Assembly: GCA_041397725.1 (NCBI GenBank)
Contig: JAWKVZ010000004.1
Span: 1 to 64,000 of the forward strand
Source of the DNA: JAGRKR01 sp041397725
Lineage (GTDB): Bacteria > Pseudomonadota > Alphaproteobacteria > Rhizobiales > Hyphomicrobiaceae
Length of the DNA: 64,000 nt
Reading direction: 5' to 3'
Shown: one piece after another, positions 54,083 to 62,017 of the stretch
Layout: every line of letters starts with the position of its first letter
How positions within the stretch are numbered: the first letter of the stretch is position 1
Program-made: the position numbers and the translations under genes
The notes under the pieces: model-generated
The model's input: only the letters and a program-made list of their open reading frames with translations
Told to the model about the DNA's origin: nothing
Databases searched by the model: none

Positions 54083-54253
54083 ATGAAGAATCAGCGCATC
54101 CGACTGCGATATCGCGAGATCGCCGCGGCCCTTGCCCTGACCGTCGCATCGGCCGCGTTCATTGCTGTGACCATCATGAGCAAATCCTCGCGCCCCGACA
54201 GCGCCTCCGTAATTGCCGCCGATCACCCCAAGCCAGGACAATCGGCGCGCTGA
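54083..54253 (+). CDS. Small single-helix membrane protein
   Basis: This 56-residue protein has a basic N-terminus (KNQRIRLRYREI), one membrane helix (AAALALTVASAAFIAVTIM) and a short polar periplasmic tail. AAGGAGG at ideal distance from the ATG strongly supports translation. It lies 204 bp upstream of bufA on the same strand. It could be part of the same locus, but no known bufferin gene matches it. Confidence 0.65.
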   Translation: MKNQRIRLRYREIAAALALTVASAAFIAVTIMSKSSRPDSASVIAADHPKPGQSAR

Positions 54254-54369
54254 GCGTGACACCTGGGGCAATGCCGCGAGTGAGCGACGCGCCCTGACGC
54301 GTCGCCGGTGCACCCTCACGGGATTGTGTTACTTCGCTACGGACAGTTGCTTTGCCCCTACGCCCCATT

Positions 54370-54385
54370 TCACGTCTCCTGAAGC
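54370..54385 (+). promoter_or_regulatory. TCACGNNTCCTGAAGC element upstream of bufA
   Basis: This 16-bp element, 72 bp before the bufA ATG, differs at only two positions from the one at 53710-53725. Both are followed within 10 bp by CGTG. It could be a promoter element or regulator site for the locus. Bufferin genes in Caulobacter depend on an ECF sigma factor, but the match to that promoter type was not evident. Confidence 0.3.
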
Positions 54386-54457
54386 CGTGTCGTGGGGTCG
54401 CAGGCGATCCTTGCGCAGCCTCGACAGACGCGTAGCTGAATACCAAGGAGGAAGATC

Positions 54458-54730
54458 ATGAAGCTTGCATCCAAGTCCGGCGCTACGATCGCCGCCGCCG
54501 CCGCCAGCCTGCTGATCGCCAGCGCCGCCATCGCCGCACCTTTGACCGTTGCCGCCAAGGGCGACGGCAAGTGCGTCGGCGCCAACGCCTGCAAGGGCAA
54601 GTCGGCGTGTAAGACGGCGAGCAACGCCTGCAAGGGCAAGAACGCCTGCAAGGGCAAGGGCTTCACGCTGACGTCCGCCGACGCCTGCAAGAAGGCCGGT
54701 GGCAAGTTCCAGGCCGCCAAGAAGGGTTGA
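54458..54730 (+). CDS. bufA: Bufferin-type metallophore precursor (BufA-like)
   Basis: This 90-residue precursor has a Sec signal peptide (MKLASKSGATIAAAAASLLI, cleavage near AIA-AP, residue 26). The lysine-rich core has six cysteines at 39, 45, 51, 58, 64 and 77 in a repeating pattern (NACKGKSACK, NACKGKNACKGKGF, DACKKAGGKF). Bufferins are ribosomally made, post-translationally modified periplasmic peptides in which cysteines become thiooxazole-type copper ligands. The pattern here fits the BufA2 kind best. GGAGGAAG lies 4 bases before the ATG. It is followed by bufB and bufC homologues. A role in copper (or other metal) sequestration is inferred from the family. Confidence 0.87.
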   Translation: MKLASKSGATIAAAAASLLIASAAIAAPLTVAAKGDGKCVGANACKGKSACKTASNACKGKNACKGKGFTLTSADACKKAGGKFQAAKKG

Positions 54731-54769
54731 AGGCAGGCACCTGCGAGTGCTTGGCTTGAGAGAACAACC

Positions 54770-54799
54770 GAAGGCTTGGCGATTCGTCGCCGAGCCTTC
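54770..54799 (+). terminator. UUCG-capped hairpin between bufA and bufB
   Basis: A 13-bp stem (GAAGGCTTGGCGA at 54770-54782, TCGCCGAGCCTTC at 54787-54799, one G:T pair) is closed by the very stable TTCG tetraloop. It begins 39 bp after the bufA stop and is not followed by a T-run. It probably blocks 3' decay of the precursor mRNA or limits read-through, making more peptide than enzyme. Confidence 0.7.
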
Positions 54800-54871
54800 A
54801 TGCGATTGCCCAGCGACCGCGGCGGCTCGACACCTCGACGGTCGCGGCGCCTGTCAGGTAACGTCCAGCTG

Positions 54872-55870
54872 ATGACCAAGCGGGCACGAGCGATCTCCGA
54901 CGCGCGTCCGACGGCCGAGAAGTCGGCCTCGACGCGTGAGCGTCTACCGTTCCTGGGTTTCGGGCTCGGCCTCCGGCCGCAGCACTATTCGGAAATCCTC
55001 GACGGCGAGCCTAAGCTCGACTGGTTCGAGATCATTTCCGAGAACTACATGGTGCCGGGCGGCAAGCCCCTGGCGATGCTCGACCGCATTCGCGCCCGCT
55101 ACCCCGTCGTCATGCACGGTGTCTCGCTCTCCATCGCCTCGACCGCCGAGCCGAACTACGAGTACCTGGAAGGCCTGAAGGCGCTCGCGCAGCGGATCGA
55201 GCCGCAGTGGATCTCCGATCATCTGTGCTGGACGGGCGTGCACGGCGTCAACCTGCACGACCTGCTCCCCATCCCCTACACCGAGGAGGCGCTGTCGCAC
55301 GTCGTCTCGCGCGTGCACCTCGTGCAGGAGTTCCTCGGTCGCCCGATCGCCCTCGAGAACGTCTCGACCTACGTTCGGTTCGCGCATTCCGAGATGAGCG
55401 AGTGGGAGTTCCTCAGCGAGCTCAGTCGCCGCACGGGGTGCTGGCTGATCTTCGACGTCAACAACGTCTACGTCAGCGCCTTCAATCATGGCTACGATCC
55501 CCGCACGTTCATTACCGGCATTCCCGCCGATCGGGTCGTGCAGTTCCATCTGGCCGGCCATAGTCATATGGACACGCACATCATCGACACGCACGACCAT
55601 CCCGTGTGCGACGAGGTGTGGGATCTCTACCGCGACGCGCTCCGGCATTTCGGCCCGGTCTCGACGATGATCGAGCGCGACGACAACATCCCGCCGCTGG
55701 CAGAGTTGCTGGCAGAGGTCGACATGGCCCGTCGGATCGCCGAGGAAACACTGCCGACGGTACGCCTGACGCCGGGCACGCGCGGCGCGCGCGCAACCGG
55801 CACCCGCCGCCCCGCCCAGCGCGATCGCAAGGCCCAGATGCAGCGCGCGGGCCGGACGGCGCGCCGATGA
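54872..55870 (+). CDS. bufB: DUF692/MbnB-like multinuclear iron oxidase
   Basis: This 332-residue TIM-barrel protein belongs to the DUF692 (MbnB/BufB) family, which uses a di- or tri-iron centre and O2 to modify cysteines of peptide precursors. Candidate ligands are in LDWFEIISENYM (about 49-60), VMHGVSLSIAS, WISDHLCW, LENVSTYVRF, WLIFDVNNVYVSAFNHGYDP and FHLAGHSHMDTHIIDTHDHP (about 225-244). The barrel starts at LPFLGFGLGLRP. A basic C-terminal tail of about 40 residues exceeds the usual length. ATG at 54872 is chosen because it is nearest the domain; ATG at 54800 is in frame right after the hairpin. Its stop overlaps bufC (ATGA). The substrate is expected to be the BufA-like peptide. Confidence 0.92.
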   Translation: MTKRARAISDARPTAEKSASTRERLPFLGFGLGLRPQHYSEILDGEPKLDWFEIISENYMVPGGKPLAMLDRIRARYPVVMHGVSLSIASTAEPNYEYLEGLKALAQRIEPQWISDHLCWTGVHGVNLHDLLPIPYTEEALSHVVSRVHLVQEFLGRPIALENVSTYVRFAHSEMSEWEFLSELSRRTGCWLIFDVNNVYVSAFNHGYDPRTFITGIPADRVVQFHLAGHSHMDTHIIDTHDHPVCDEVWDLYRDALRHFGPVSTMIERDDNIPPLAELLAEVDMARRIAEETLPTVRLTPGTRGARATGTRRPAQRDRKAQMQRAGRTARR

Positions 55871-56652
55871 TCTCGCTCAAGACACTGCAGGACCGCTTTC
55901 AAGCGGCGATCCTCGCACGCGACGATCGCATTCTCGAGCATATCCCCGATAGCCCGCGCGAGACGCGCGAGACACTGCTCGGTGTCTATCGCAGCGCCTA
56001 CGCGCTGCGCCTCGTCGAGTTCCTCCAGAACGACCACGAGCTTCTGCACGCCTACATGGGCGACGAGCACTTCGAGGCGATGGCGGGCGGCTATATCGAG
56101 GCGCATCCCTCGTCTCATCCCAACGCGCGCTGGTATGCACGCCACCTGCCGGACTACCTGCGCGCCAGCGACCCCTGGTCGAATTATCCCGAGTTGGCCG
56201 ACCTCGCGAGCATCGAGAAGGCCCTCGGCGACGCCTTCGATGCCGCCGATGGGGCCGTGCTGGCCATCGAGGGGCTGACCGTGATCGCGCCGGCGGACTG
56301 GCCGAGACTCCAACTTGTCCCACATGTTTCCGCCCGGCGGTTCCGGCTCACGACCAACGCGCTCGCCATCTGGGAGGCGCTGAAGAACGAAGGCGAGCCA
56401 CCGGATGCCGAGCCGCTCGAGATCGCGGCCGAGATGATCGCCTGGCGCAGCGGCGAGCTGCCCATGATCCGCCAGCTCTCCGACGAGGAGCGCATGATGT
56501 GGGACGAGGCGTGCAAGGGCGTTCGCTTCGGCGTGCTGTGCGAGATGCTGGCGACCTACGACGATCCCGATGGCGCTGCGGCACGTGCCGCGGGCTATCT
56601 CGCCGCTTGGATCCAGGCCGGCAAGCTGAGCGCGGCGAAACTCCTGACCTGA
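55867..56652 (+). CDS. bufC: DUF2063/HvfC-BufC partner protein
   Basis: This 261-residue protein has an N-terminal helical DUF2063 domain (LKTLQDRFQAAILARDD, then ETLLGVYRSAYALRLVEFLQ and FEAMAGGYIEAHPSSHPNAR). A C-terminal domain resembles PqqD/RRE-type peptide-binding folds in the MbnC/BufC group. Such partners bind the precursor and hold it in the active site of the DUF692 enzyme. Its ATG overlaps the bufB stop by 4 bp, as in most bufferin clusters. It ends 8 bp before the convergent phoB stop, with no terminator visible. A DoxX-like membrane protein, common downstream, is absent. Confidence 0.9.
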   Translation: MISLKTLQDRFQAAILARDDRILEHIPDSPRETRETLLGVYRSAYALRLVEFLQNDHELLHAYMGDEHFEAMAGGYIEAHPSSHPNARWYARHLPDYLRASDPWSNYPELADLASIEKALGDAFDAADGAVLAIEGLTVIAPADWPRLQLVPHVSARRFRLTTNALAIWEALKNEGEPPDAEPLEIAAEMIAWRSGELPMIRQLSDEERMMWDEACKGVRFGVLCEMLATYDDPDGAAARAAGYLAAWIQAGKLSAAKLLT

Positions 56653-56659
56653 CCGGCGC

Positions 56660-57361
56660 TCACTCGCGCGCGGTCGGTCGATCCCCGAAGACGTAGCCGG
56701 CCCCGCGCACGGTGCGGATGGGGTCGATCTCGCGTCCGCGATTGATCGCCTTGCGCAATCGACCGATGTGGACGTCGACGGTCCGCTCGTCCACATAGAC
56801 GTCGCGCCCCCAAACGCCATCGAGAAGCTGCGCGCGGCTCATCACGCGGCCCTGGCTCTGCATCAGGAACTCGAGGAGCTTGTACTCCGTCGGCCCGAGG
56901 CGCACTTCTCTGCCGTTGCGGGTCACCTTGTGGGCGGCGCGATCGAGCTCGATGTCGTTGGCGACCAGCACGTCGGCGATGCGCTCGGGGCTGGCGCGGC
57001 GCAGGATGGCCTTGATGCGGGCCATCAGCTCCGGCACGGAGAACGGCTTCACCACGAAATCGTCGGCGCCGGTCATGAGCCCGCGGATGCGATCCACCTC
57101 CTCGCTGCGCGCGGTCAGCATGAGGATCGGAATGTGCCGCGTCTGCGGCTGCGCCCGCAATTGCCGGCAGACCTCGAGCCCCGATATGCCCGGCAGCATC
57201 CAGTCGAGCACGATGAGGTCCGGGTTCTCCTCGTCGACGGACATCTCCACCTCGTCGCCGCTCGTCGCGACGGCCACGCGAAACCCTTCGGACTCCAGGT
57301 TATAACGAAGCATGAGAGCCAGCGGCTCCTCATCCTCGACGACCAGCACCTTTGCGCTCAT
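56660..57361 (-). CDS. phoB: Phosphate regulon response regulator
   Basis: This 233-residue OmpR-type response regulator has a receiver domain with the acceptor Asp53 (IVLDWMLPGISG), acidic pocket VVEDEEPLALM and Lys in VVKPFSVPEL. The winged-helix DNA-binding domain is at about 130-228 (LGPTEYKLLEFLMQSQGRVM, RAQLLDGVWGRDVYVDERTV). It activates genes for phosphate uptake when PhoR signals starvation. It is the last gene of phoR-pstSCAB-phoU-phoB, 24 bp after phoU, and converges on the bufferin cluster. Confidence 0.96.
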   Translation of the reverse strand: MSAKVLVVEDEEPLALMLRYNLESEGFRVAVATSGDEVEMSVDEENPDLIVLDWMLPGISGLEVCRQLRAQPQTRHIPILMLTARSEEVDRIRGLMTGADDFVVKPFSVPELMARIKAILRRASPERIADVLVANDIELDRAAHKVTRNGREVRLGPTEYKLLEFLMQSQGRVMSRAQLLDGVWGRDVYVDERTVDVHIGRLRKAINRGREIDPIRTVRGAGYVFGDRPTARE

Positions 57362-57385
57362 GGCTCCTGCCTCGGCTCGTATCGG

Positions 57386-58114
57386 CTAGCTCGACCGCTC
57401 CTCGTCGTTCGGCCGCATGCTGGCCGTGCTGTCGCCCTTCGGACGATCGCTTTGCATCGAACGCCCGTGCACCAGGAAGTGTACGTTCTCGGCGATATTG
57501 GTGGCATGATCGCCGATGCGCTCCAGGTTCTTGGCGCCAAACAGCAGGTGCGTGCACAGCCCGATGTTGCGCGGGTCCTCCATCATGTAGGTGAGCAGCT
57601 CGCGGAAGATCGAGTTGTAGACCGCGTCGATCTCCTCGTCGCGACGCCACACGGCCAGCGCCTTGGTCGCGTCACGCTCGGTGTAGGCGTCCAGCACGTC
57701 CTTGAGCTGATGCATCACCAGCTCGACCATGTGGCGCAAGCCCGTCATCAGCGATTTCGGATGGCTCTCGCCAGAGACCGCCAGCGCCCGCTTGCCGATG
57801 TTCTTGGCCAGATCGCCGATGCGCTCGAGATCTCCCGAGACCTTGAGGGCCGTCATGATCTGACGCAGGTCGAGCGCCATCGGCTGACGGCGTGCGATCA
57901 TCGTGATGGCCTTCTCCTCGATCTCGCGCTGCAGATCGTCGATGGCCAAGTCGGCGGCGACGACGGAGCTGGCGAGATTGGGATCGCGGCGCTCCAGCGC
58001 CTCGAAGGCCTGGCCGAGCAGTTGCTCCGCCTTGCCGCCCATCTGCGCGATCCTGCTGTCGAGGACGGCAAGCTCTTCCTCGTACGACTTCACGATGTGC
58101 TGATGCTCGGGCAT
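57386..58114 (-). CDS. phoU: Phosphate signalling protein PhoU
   Basis: This 242-residue all-helical protein has two PhoU repeats with the (E/D)xxxD metal-binding pattern (LAIDDLQREIEEKAITMIAR; RRDEEIDAVYNSIFRELLTY; NLERIGDHATNIAENVHFLV). It links the Pst transporter to PhoR and represses the regulon when phosphate is plentiful. ATG at 58114 follows AGGAGAC; the upstream extension to 58171 is not conserved. It lies 49 bp after pstB. Confidence 0.95.
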   Translation of the reverse strand: MPEHQHIVKSYEEELAVLDSRIAQMGGKAEQLLGQAFEALERRDPNLASSVVAADLAIDDLQREIEEKAITMIARRQPMALDLRQIMTALKVSGDLERIGDLAKNIGKRALAVSGESHPKSLMTGLRHMVELVMHQLKDVLDAYTERDATKALAVWRRDEEIDAVYNSIFRELLTYMMEDPRNIGLCTHLLFGAKNLERIGDHATNIAENVHFLVHGRSMQSDRPKGDSTASMRPNDEERSS

Positions 58115-58163
58115 GCGACGTGTCTCCTGGCCGGATGGCCCTCGCTCGGGCCTCGGATGCGGA

Positions 58164-58982
58164 TCAGCCAAAACGGCCGGTGATGTAATCCTGCGTGCGC
58201 TTGTCGACCGGCTTCATGAAGATGTCCTCGGTCGCGCCTTCCTCGACGAGAACGCCCAGATGGAAGAAGGCGGTGCGCTGCGACACGCGCGCAGCCTGCT
58301 GCATCGAGTGCGTCACGATGATGATGCAGTAATTCTTGCGGAGCTCGTCGATCAACTCCTCGATCTTGGCCGTGGCGATGGGATCGAGCGCCGAGCACGG
58401 CTCGTCCATGAGTATCACGTCCGGGCGCGTCGCGATGGCGCGCGCGATGCACAGGCGCTGCTGCTGGCCGCCGGACAGCCCGGTCCCCGGCTCTTGAAGA
58501 CGATCCTTGACCTCCTTGAACAGCCCGGCCTTCTCCAGGCACGTCTGCACAACCTCGTCCAGCTCCTGGCGGTTGCGGGTCAGACCATGGATGCGCGGAC
58601 CGTAGGCGACATTCTCATAGATCGATTTCGGGAAGGGATTGGGCTTCTGGAAGACCATGCCGACCCGGGCCCTGAGCTCTACGACATCGAGAGAGGGATC
58701 ATGGATATCCTGCCCCTCGAGCTTCAGATCACCCGTGACGCGGCAGATCGGAATCGTGTCGTTCATGCGATTGATGCAGCGCAGGAATGTGGACTTGCCG
58801 CAACCCGACGGACCGATGAAAGCCGTCACGGCCTTGTCCATGACGTCGATGCTGACGTCGAACAGCGCCTGCTTCGCGCCGTAGAAGACGCTGACCTTGC
58901 GCGCCTCCAGCTTCACCTTCTGCTTCGTATCGGCAACAGGCGTGGCCGTCACCGGGATTGGAGATTGCACCTGACCGTCCAT
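58164..58982 (-). CDS. pstB: Phosphate ABC transporter ATP-binding protein
   Basis: This 272-residue ABC ATPase has Walker A GPSGCGKST, Q-loop MVFQKPNPFP, signature LSGGQQQRLCIARAIA, Walker B VILMDEPCSALDP and switch His in IIVTHSMQQA. All are PstB-type. The first 25 residues are a proline-rich extension, common in alphaproteobacteria. ATG at 58982 follows GGAGGGC. It lies 16 bp after pstA. Confidence 0.96.
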   Translation of the reverse strand: MDGQVQSPIPVTATPVADTKQKVKLEARKVSVFYGAKQALFDVSIDVMDKAVTAFIGPSGCGKSTFLRCINRMNDTIPICRVTGDLKLEGQDIHDPSLDVVELRARVGMVFQKPNPFPKSIYENVAYGPRIHGLTRNRQELDEVVQTCLEKAGLFKEVKDRLQEPGTGLSGGQQQRLCIARAIATRPDVILMDEPCSALDPIATAKIEELIDELRKNYCIIIVTHSMQQAARVSQRTAFFHLGVLVEEGATEDIFMKPVDKRTQDYITGRFG

Positions 58983-58998
58983 GGCTGCGACAGCCCTC

Positions 58999-60315
58999 CT
59001 ACCACTTGCGTTCGACTTTGTGGCGCAAATAGACAGCCACCGCATTCATCACGAACAGGAACCCGAGCAAGACGAGCGTCGCTCCTGCGGTTCGTTCGAC
59101 GAAGCCCCGCTCTGCCGAGGTCGCCCACATGTAGATCTGCACCGGCAGTGCTGTCGCCGGCTCCATCGGAGTCATGGGATAGTCGGCGACGAACGCAACC
59201 ATGCCGATCATGAGCAGCGGCGCTGTCTCGCCGAGCGCCTGCACGAGACCGATGATGGTGCCCGTCAGGATACCCGGAAGCGCCAGCGGCAGCACATGGT
59301 GGAACAGTGTCTGCATCGGCGAGGCTCCGACGCCGAGTGCCGCCTCGCGGATCGAGGGAGGCACGGCGCGGATGGCGGCCCGCGTCGCGATGATCACGGT
59401 GGGCAGTGTCATCAAAGACAGCACGAGGCCACCGATCAGGGAGGCTGAGCGCGGCAAATCCATGAAATTGATGAACACCGCCAACCCGAGCAGGCCGAAC
59501 ACGATCGAAGGCACGGCCGCGAGATTGTTGATGTTGACCTCGATGAGGTCGGTCCAGCGGTTCTTCGGCGCGAACTCCTCGAGATAGGCGGCAGCCGCCA
59601 CGCCGAGGGGAACTGAAAGCAGGACGACGATGAGCATCATGAACAGTGAGCCGATCAGCGCCACACCCAGGCCAGAGGTCTCCGGCTGGCTCGAGGCACC
59701 GAACGTGAACAGCCCCGAGTTGAAGCGCCGCTTCAGGTCACCGCTCGCATGGAGCTTGTCCACCCACGACACCTGCCGGTCGTTGAGCTGGCGCCTTTCC
59801 TGCGGGACTGCCCGATCGATGTGCCCCTTGACGAGCGCATCGACGTTGCCATGGGCGAGCAACCAGACGGTCACGGTCTTGCCGATCAGCGTGGGGTCGG
59901 CGATGACCATGTCGCGGAGCTGCACGTCGACGCCGCGCGAGAGCATGCCGTTGATATCGCGCCGAACGGGCCGGGCGTTGGCGTCGACTCCGAGTTTGGC
60001 GATCAACGCCTTTCGCGCCAGGGCGGTGTAGTCGGCGCGATAGAGCTCGTCGATGTCCTTCTTCCCCGTGGGGTCGATAATCGCCGTATCGAGCTGGACA
60101 TCGAGCTTGATGGACGATTGCAGGAAGGCCGACCAGCCATTCGCGACAATCGAGCCCAGCAGCACCACGAGAAACACGAAGCCGAACAGCACGGCCGCAA
60201 GCCCGATGATACGGAACCTCCGTTCGGCGGCATAACGGCGCTTGAGCAACGTGGGATCGTTCAATCCCCGCATCGCCTGCCTTGGCGCCGCATCGACGAT
60301 CGTCTCCTGCGCCAT
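58999..60315 (-). CDS. pstA: Phosphate ABC transporter permease PstA with DUF3333 domain
   Basis: This 438-residue permease has a C-terminal ABC transmembrane domain (about 225-435; EAA loop AIRAVPPSIREAALGVGASP). A large N-terminal DUF3333-type extension holds one helix (IIGLAAVLFGFVFLVVLLGS) and a periplasmic segment. The extension makes it about 140 residues longer than E. coli PstA, which is usual in alphaproteobacteria. Its ATG overlaps the pstC stop by one base (TAATG) and AAGGAG lies within the pstC 3' end. The longer frame upstream lies inside pstC. Confidence 0.95.
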   Translation of the reverse strand: MAQETIVDAAPRQAMRGLNDPTLLKRRYAAERRFRIIGLAAVLFGFVFLVVLLGSIVANGWSAFLQSSIKLDVQLDTAIIDPTGKKDIDELYRADYTALARKALIAKLGVDANARPVRRDINGMLSRGVDVQLRDMVIADPTLIGKTVTVWLLAHGNVDALVKGHIDRAVPQERRQLNDRQVSWVDKLHASGDLKRRFNSGLFTFGASSQPETSGLGVALIGSLFMMLIVVLLSVPLGVAAAAYLEEFAPKNRWTDLIEVNINNLAAVPSIVFGLLGLAVFINFMDLPRSASLIGGLVLSLMTLPTVIIATRAAIRAVPPSIREAALGVGASPMQTLFHHVLPLALPGILTGTIIGLVQALGETAPLLMIGMVAFVADYPMTPMEPATALPVQIYMWATSAERGFVERTAGATLVLLGFLFVMNAVAVYLRHKVERKW

Positions 60316-61793
60316 TATTCGTATTGCTCCTTGTACTTCCGCACGATGTACAGCGCGTAGATGTTGAGCCCGAGCGTGATCACGAAAAGGGTGAGGCCGA
60401 GGGCGAACGCGACGAGCGTCTGCGGACTCGTGAACTCGAGGTCGCCAGTGAGCTGGCTGACGATCTTGACCGTAATGGTCGTGACCGGCTCGAACGGATT
60501 GATCGTGAGGTTCGCGGCGATACCGGCGGCAAGGACCACGATCATGGTCTCGCCGATGGCCCGCGAGGCGGCGAGGAGGACCGCACCGACGATGCCGGGC
60601 AGCGCCGCCGGCAGCACCACCCTCTTGATCGTCTCGGACTGTGTTGCACCGAGACCGAGCGATCCTTCGCGGAGCGATTGAGGCACCGCGCTGATGATGT
60701 CGTCCGACAGCGACGAGACGAACGGGATGATCATGACACCCATGACGATGCCCGCGACCAGAACGCTGGTGGCCGAGATGTTCAGGCCGATCGCGGCACC
60801 GAGATCCCGCATGAACGGGCCGAACGTGATGAGCGCGAAGAAGCCGTAGACGATGGTCGGGATGCCGGCCAGGATCTCGAGGACGGGCTTGGCGAAGGCG
60901 CGGAACTTCTGGCTGGCGTACTCGGACATGTAGATGGCGGCGTAGAGACCGATCGGGACCGCCACGGACAGTGCGACGAACGAAATGAAAAGCGTACCCC
61001 ATAGTAGCGGGAAAAGGCCGAACTGCCCGTCTCCGCGATTGTTGTCGGCCGAGGCGAAGCGGGGGTCCCACACCTGCCCGAAGAAGAAGTTGTCCGGCGG
61101 CACGAGCTGGAAGAAGTGCAGGGTCTCGAACAGGACGGAAAGGACGATGCCGAAGGTCGTCAGAATGGCAACCGTCGAGGCGGCAATCAGGCCGCCCAGG
61201 ATGACCCGCTCGACGAAATTTCGAGCGCGCAGCCGCGGCTTGATGCTCAAGAACCCATATACGAAGCAGGCCAGCGCCAGCAGCGCGACGAGCGCGGTCA
61301 TGAGCTGCCGGCTCGACTGCTTGTAGACCATCTGGTCATAGGCGGCAGCGATCACGAACGGCTCCGGCGCCGCGCCGATCACCACATTGCGCGACTCGAG
61401 CACCTTGCGCGCATCGTCGGGCGTGCGAACACCGAAGCGGGCGCTGCGGATGATGTGCAAGTCTTCGGCCGAAAGCCTCGGCAATCCTTCAGCCACGGAT
61501 CGAATGCGGCCGAGCATCAGCTTGCGCTCGGGTGCCGCCAATGTCTTCACCTTGTCCGGCAGCACATTCGTGACCAGTCGGGTGACCGCGGCGTTTTCCA
61601 GCGCCAGCCAGGCACCCATCACCAAGACGGCCGGCAGAACGGTCAGGATTGCGAGGTAGGCACCGTAGTAGCCAAGCCGGGAATGAAGCTTGGAGACTTC
61701 GCCGTCTACCGCACGACGCGCGCGCGTCACGCCGATCACTGCGGCCAGGGCGGCTGCGACGGCTAGCGCCAGGAGGATCAACCAAACGGACAC
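60315..61793 (-). CDS. pstC: Phosphate ABC transporter permease PstC, long form
   Basis: This 492-residue permease has a C-terminal ABC transmembrane domain (about 250-485; EAA loop AVPQSLREGSLGLGATQSE). An extended N-terminal part has a first helix at VWLILLALAVAAALAAVIGV, a second near AYLAILTVLPAVLVMGAWLA, and a periplasmic segment. The E. coli protein is about 320 residues; the long form is common in alphaproteobacteria. GTG start with GAGGTGAG upstream. It is coupled to pstA and lies 224 bp after pstS. Confidence 0.94.
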   Translation of the reverse strand: MSVWLILLALAVAAALAAVIGVTRARRAVDGEVSKLHSRLGYYGAYLAILTVLPAVLVMGAWLALENAAVTRLVTNVLPDKVKTLAAPERKLMLGRIRSVAEGLPRLSAEDLHIIRSARFGVRTPDDARKVLESRNVVIGAAPEPFVIAAAYDQMVYKQSSRQLMTALVALLALACFVYGFLSIKPRLRARNFVERVILGGLIAASTVAILTTFGIVLSVLFETLHFFQLVPPDNFFFGQVWDPRFASADNNRGDGQFGLFPLLWGTLFISFVALSVAVPIGLYAAIYMSEYASQKFRAFAKPVLEILAGIPTIVYGFFALITFGPFMRDLGAAIGLNISATSVLVAGIVMGVMIIPFVSSLSDDIISAVPQSLREGSLGLGATQSETIKRVVLPAALPGIVGAVLLAASRAIGETMIVVLAAGIAANLTINPFEPVTTITVKIVSQLTGDLEFTSPQTLVAFALGLTLFVITLGLNIYALYIVRKYKEQYE

Positions 61794-61887
61794 CCGCTCA
61801 CCTCACATCGTGTCTACGGTCGCGCATCGCGTCTTCTGTGGTCACGGCGCATCGCGCGTGCAACCGAGATCGAGACGAAAGCTCAGG

Positions 61888-61919
61888 CGGGCCGACGAGA
61901 CTATGCAGGTGTCGGCCCG
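61888..61919 (-). terminator. Hairpin between pstS and pstC
   Basis: CGGGCCGAC (61888-61896) pairs with GTCGGCCCG (61911-61919) around a 14-base loop, about 100 bp past the pstS stop in the 224-bp gap before pstC. There is no T-run. It probably favours accumulation of pstS mRNA over the permease genes. Confidence 0.5.
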
Positions 61920-62017
61920 ACCCTATCGGCTGTGGCGCAGTGACCAGACCTGACGGACCCAGGAGAGCTGGCAGACCCCCTCGCAGGAGCGCCAGCCAGC
62001 CCCTTGGTCGCGTCGGA

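Noticed and set aside
54776..54871. Upstream TTG and ATG starts for bufB
   Set aside because: The TTG lies inside the intercistronic hairpin and the ATG at 54800 directly after it; the residues before 54872 are basic and lack conserved character.
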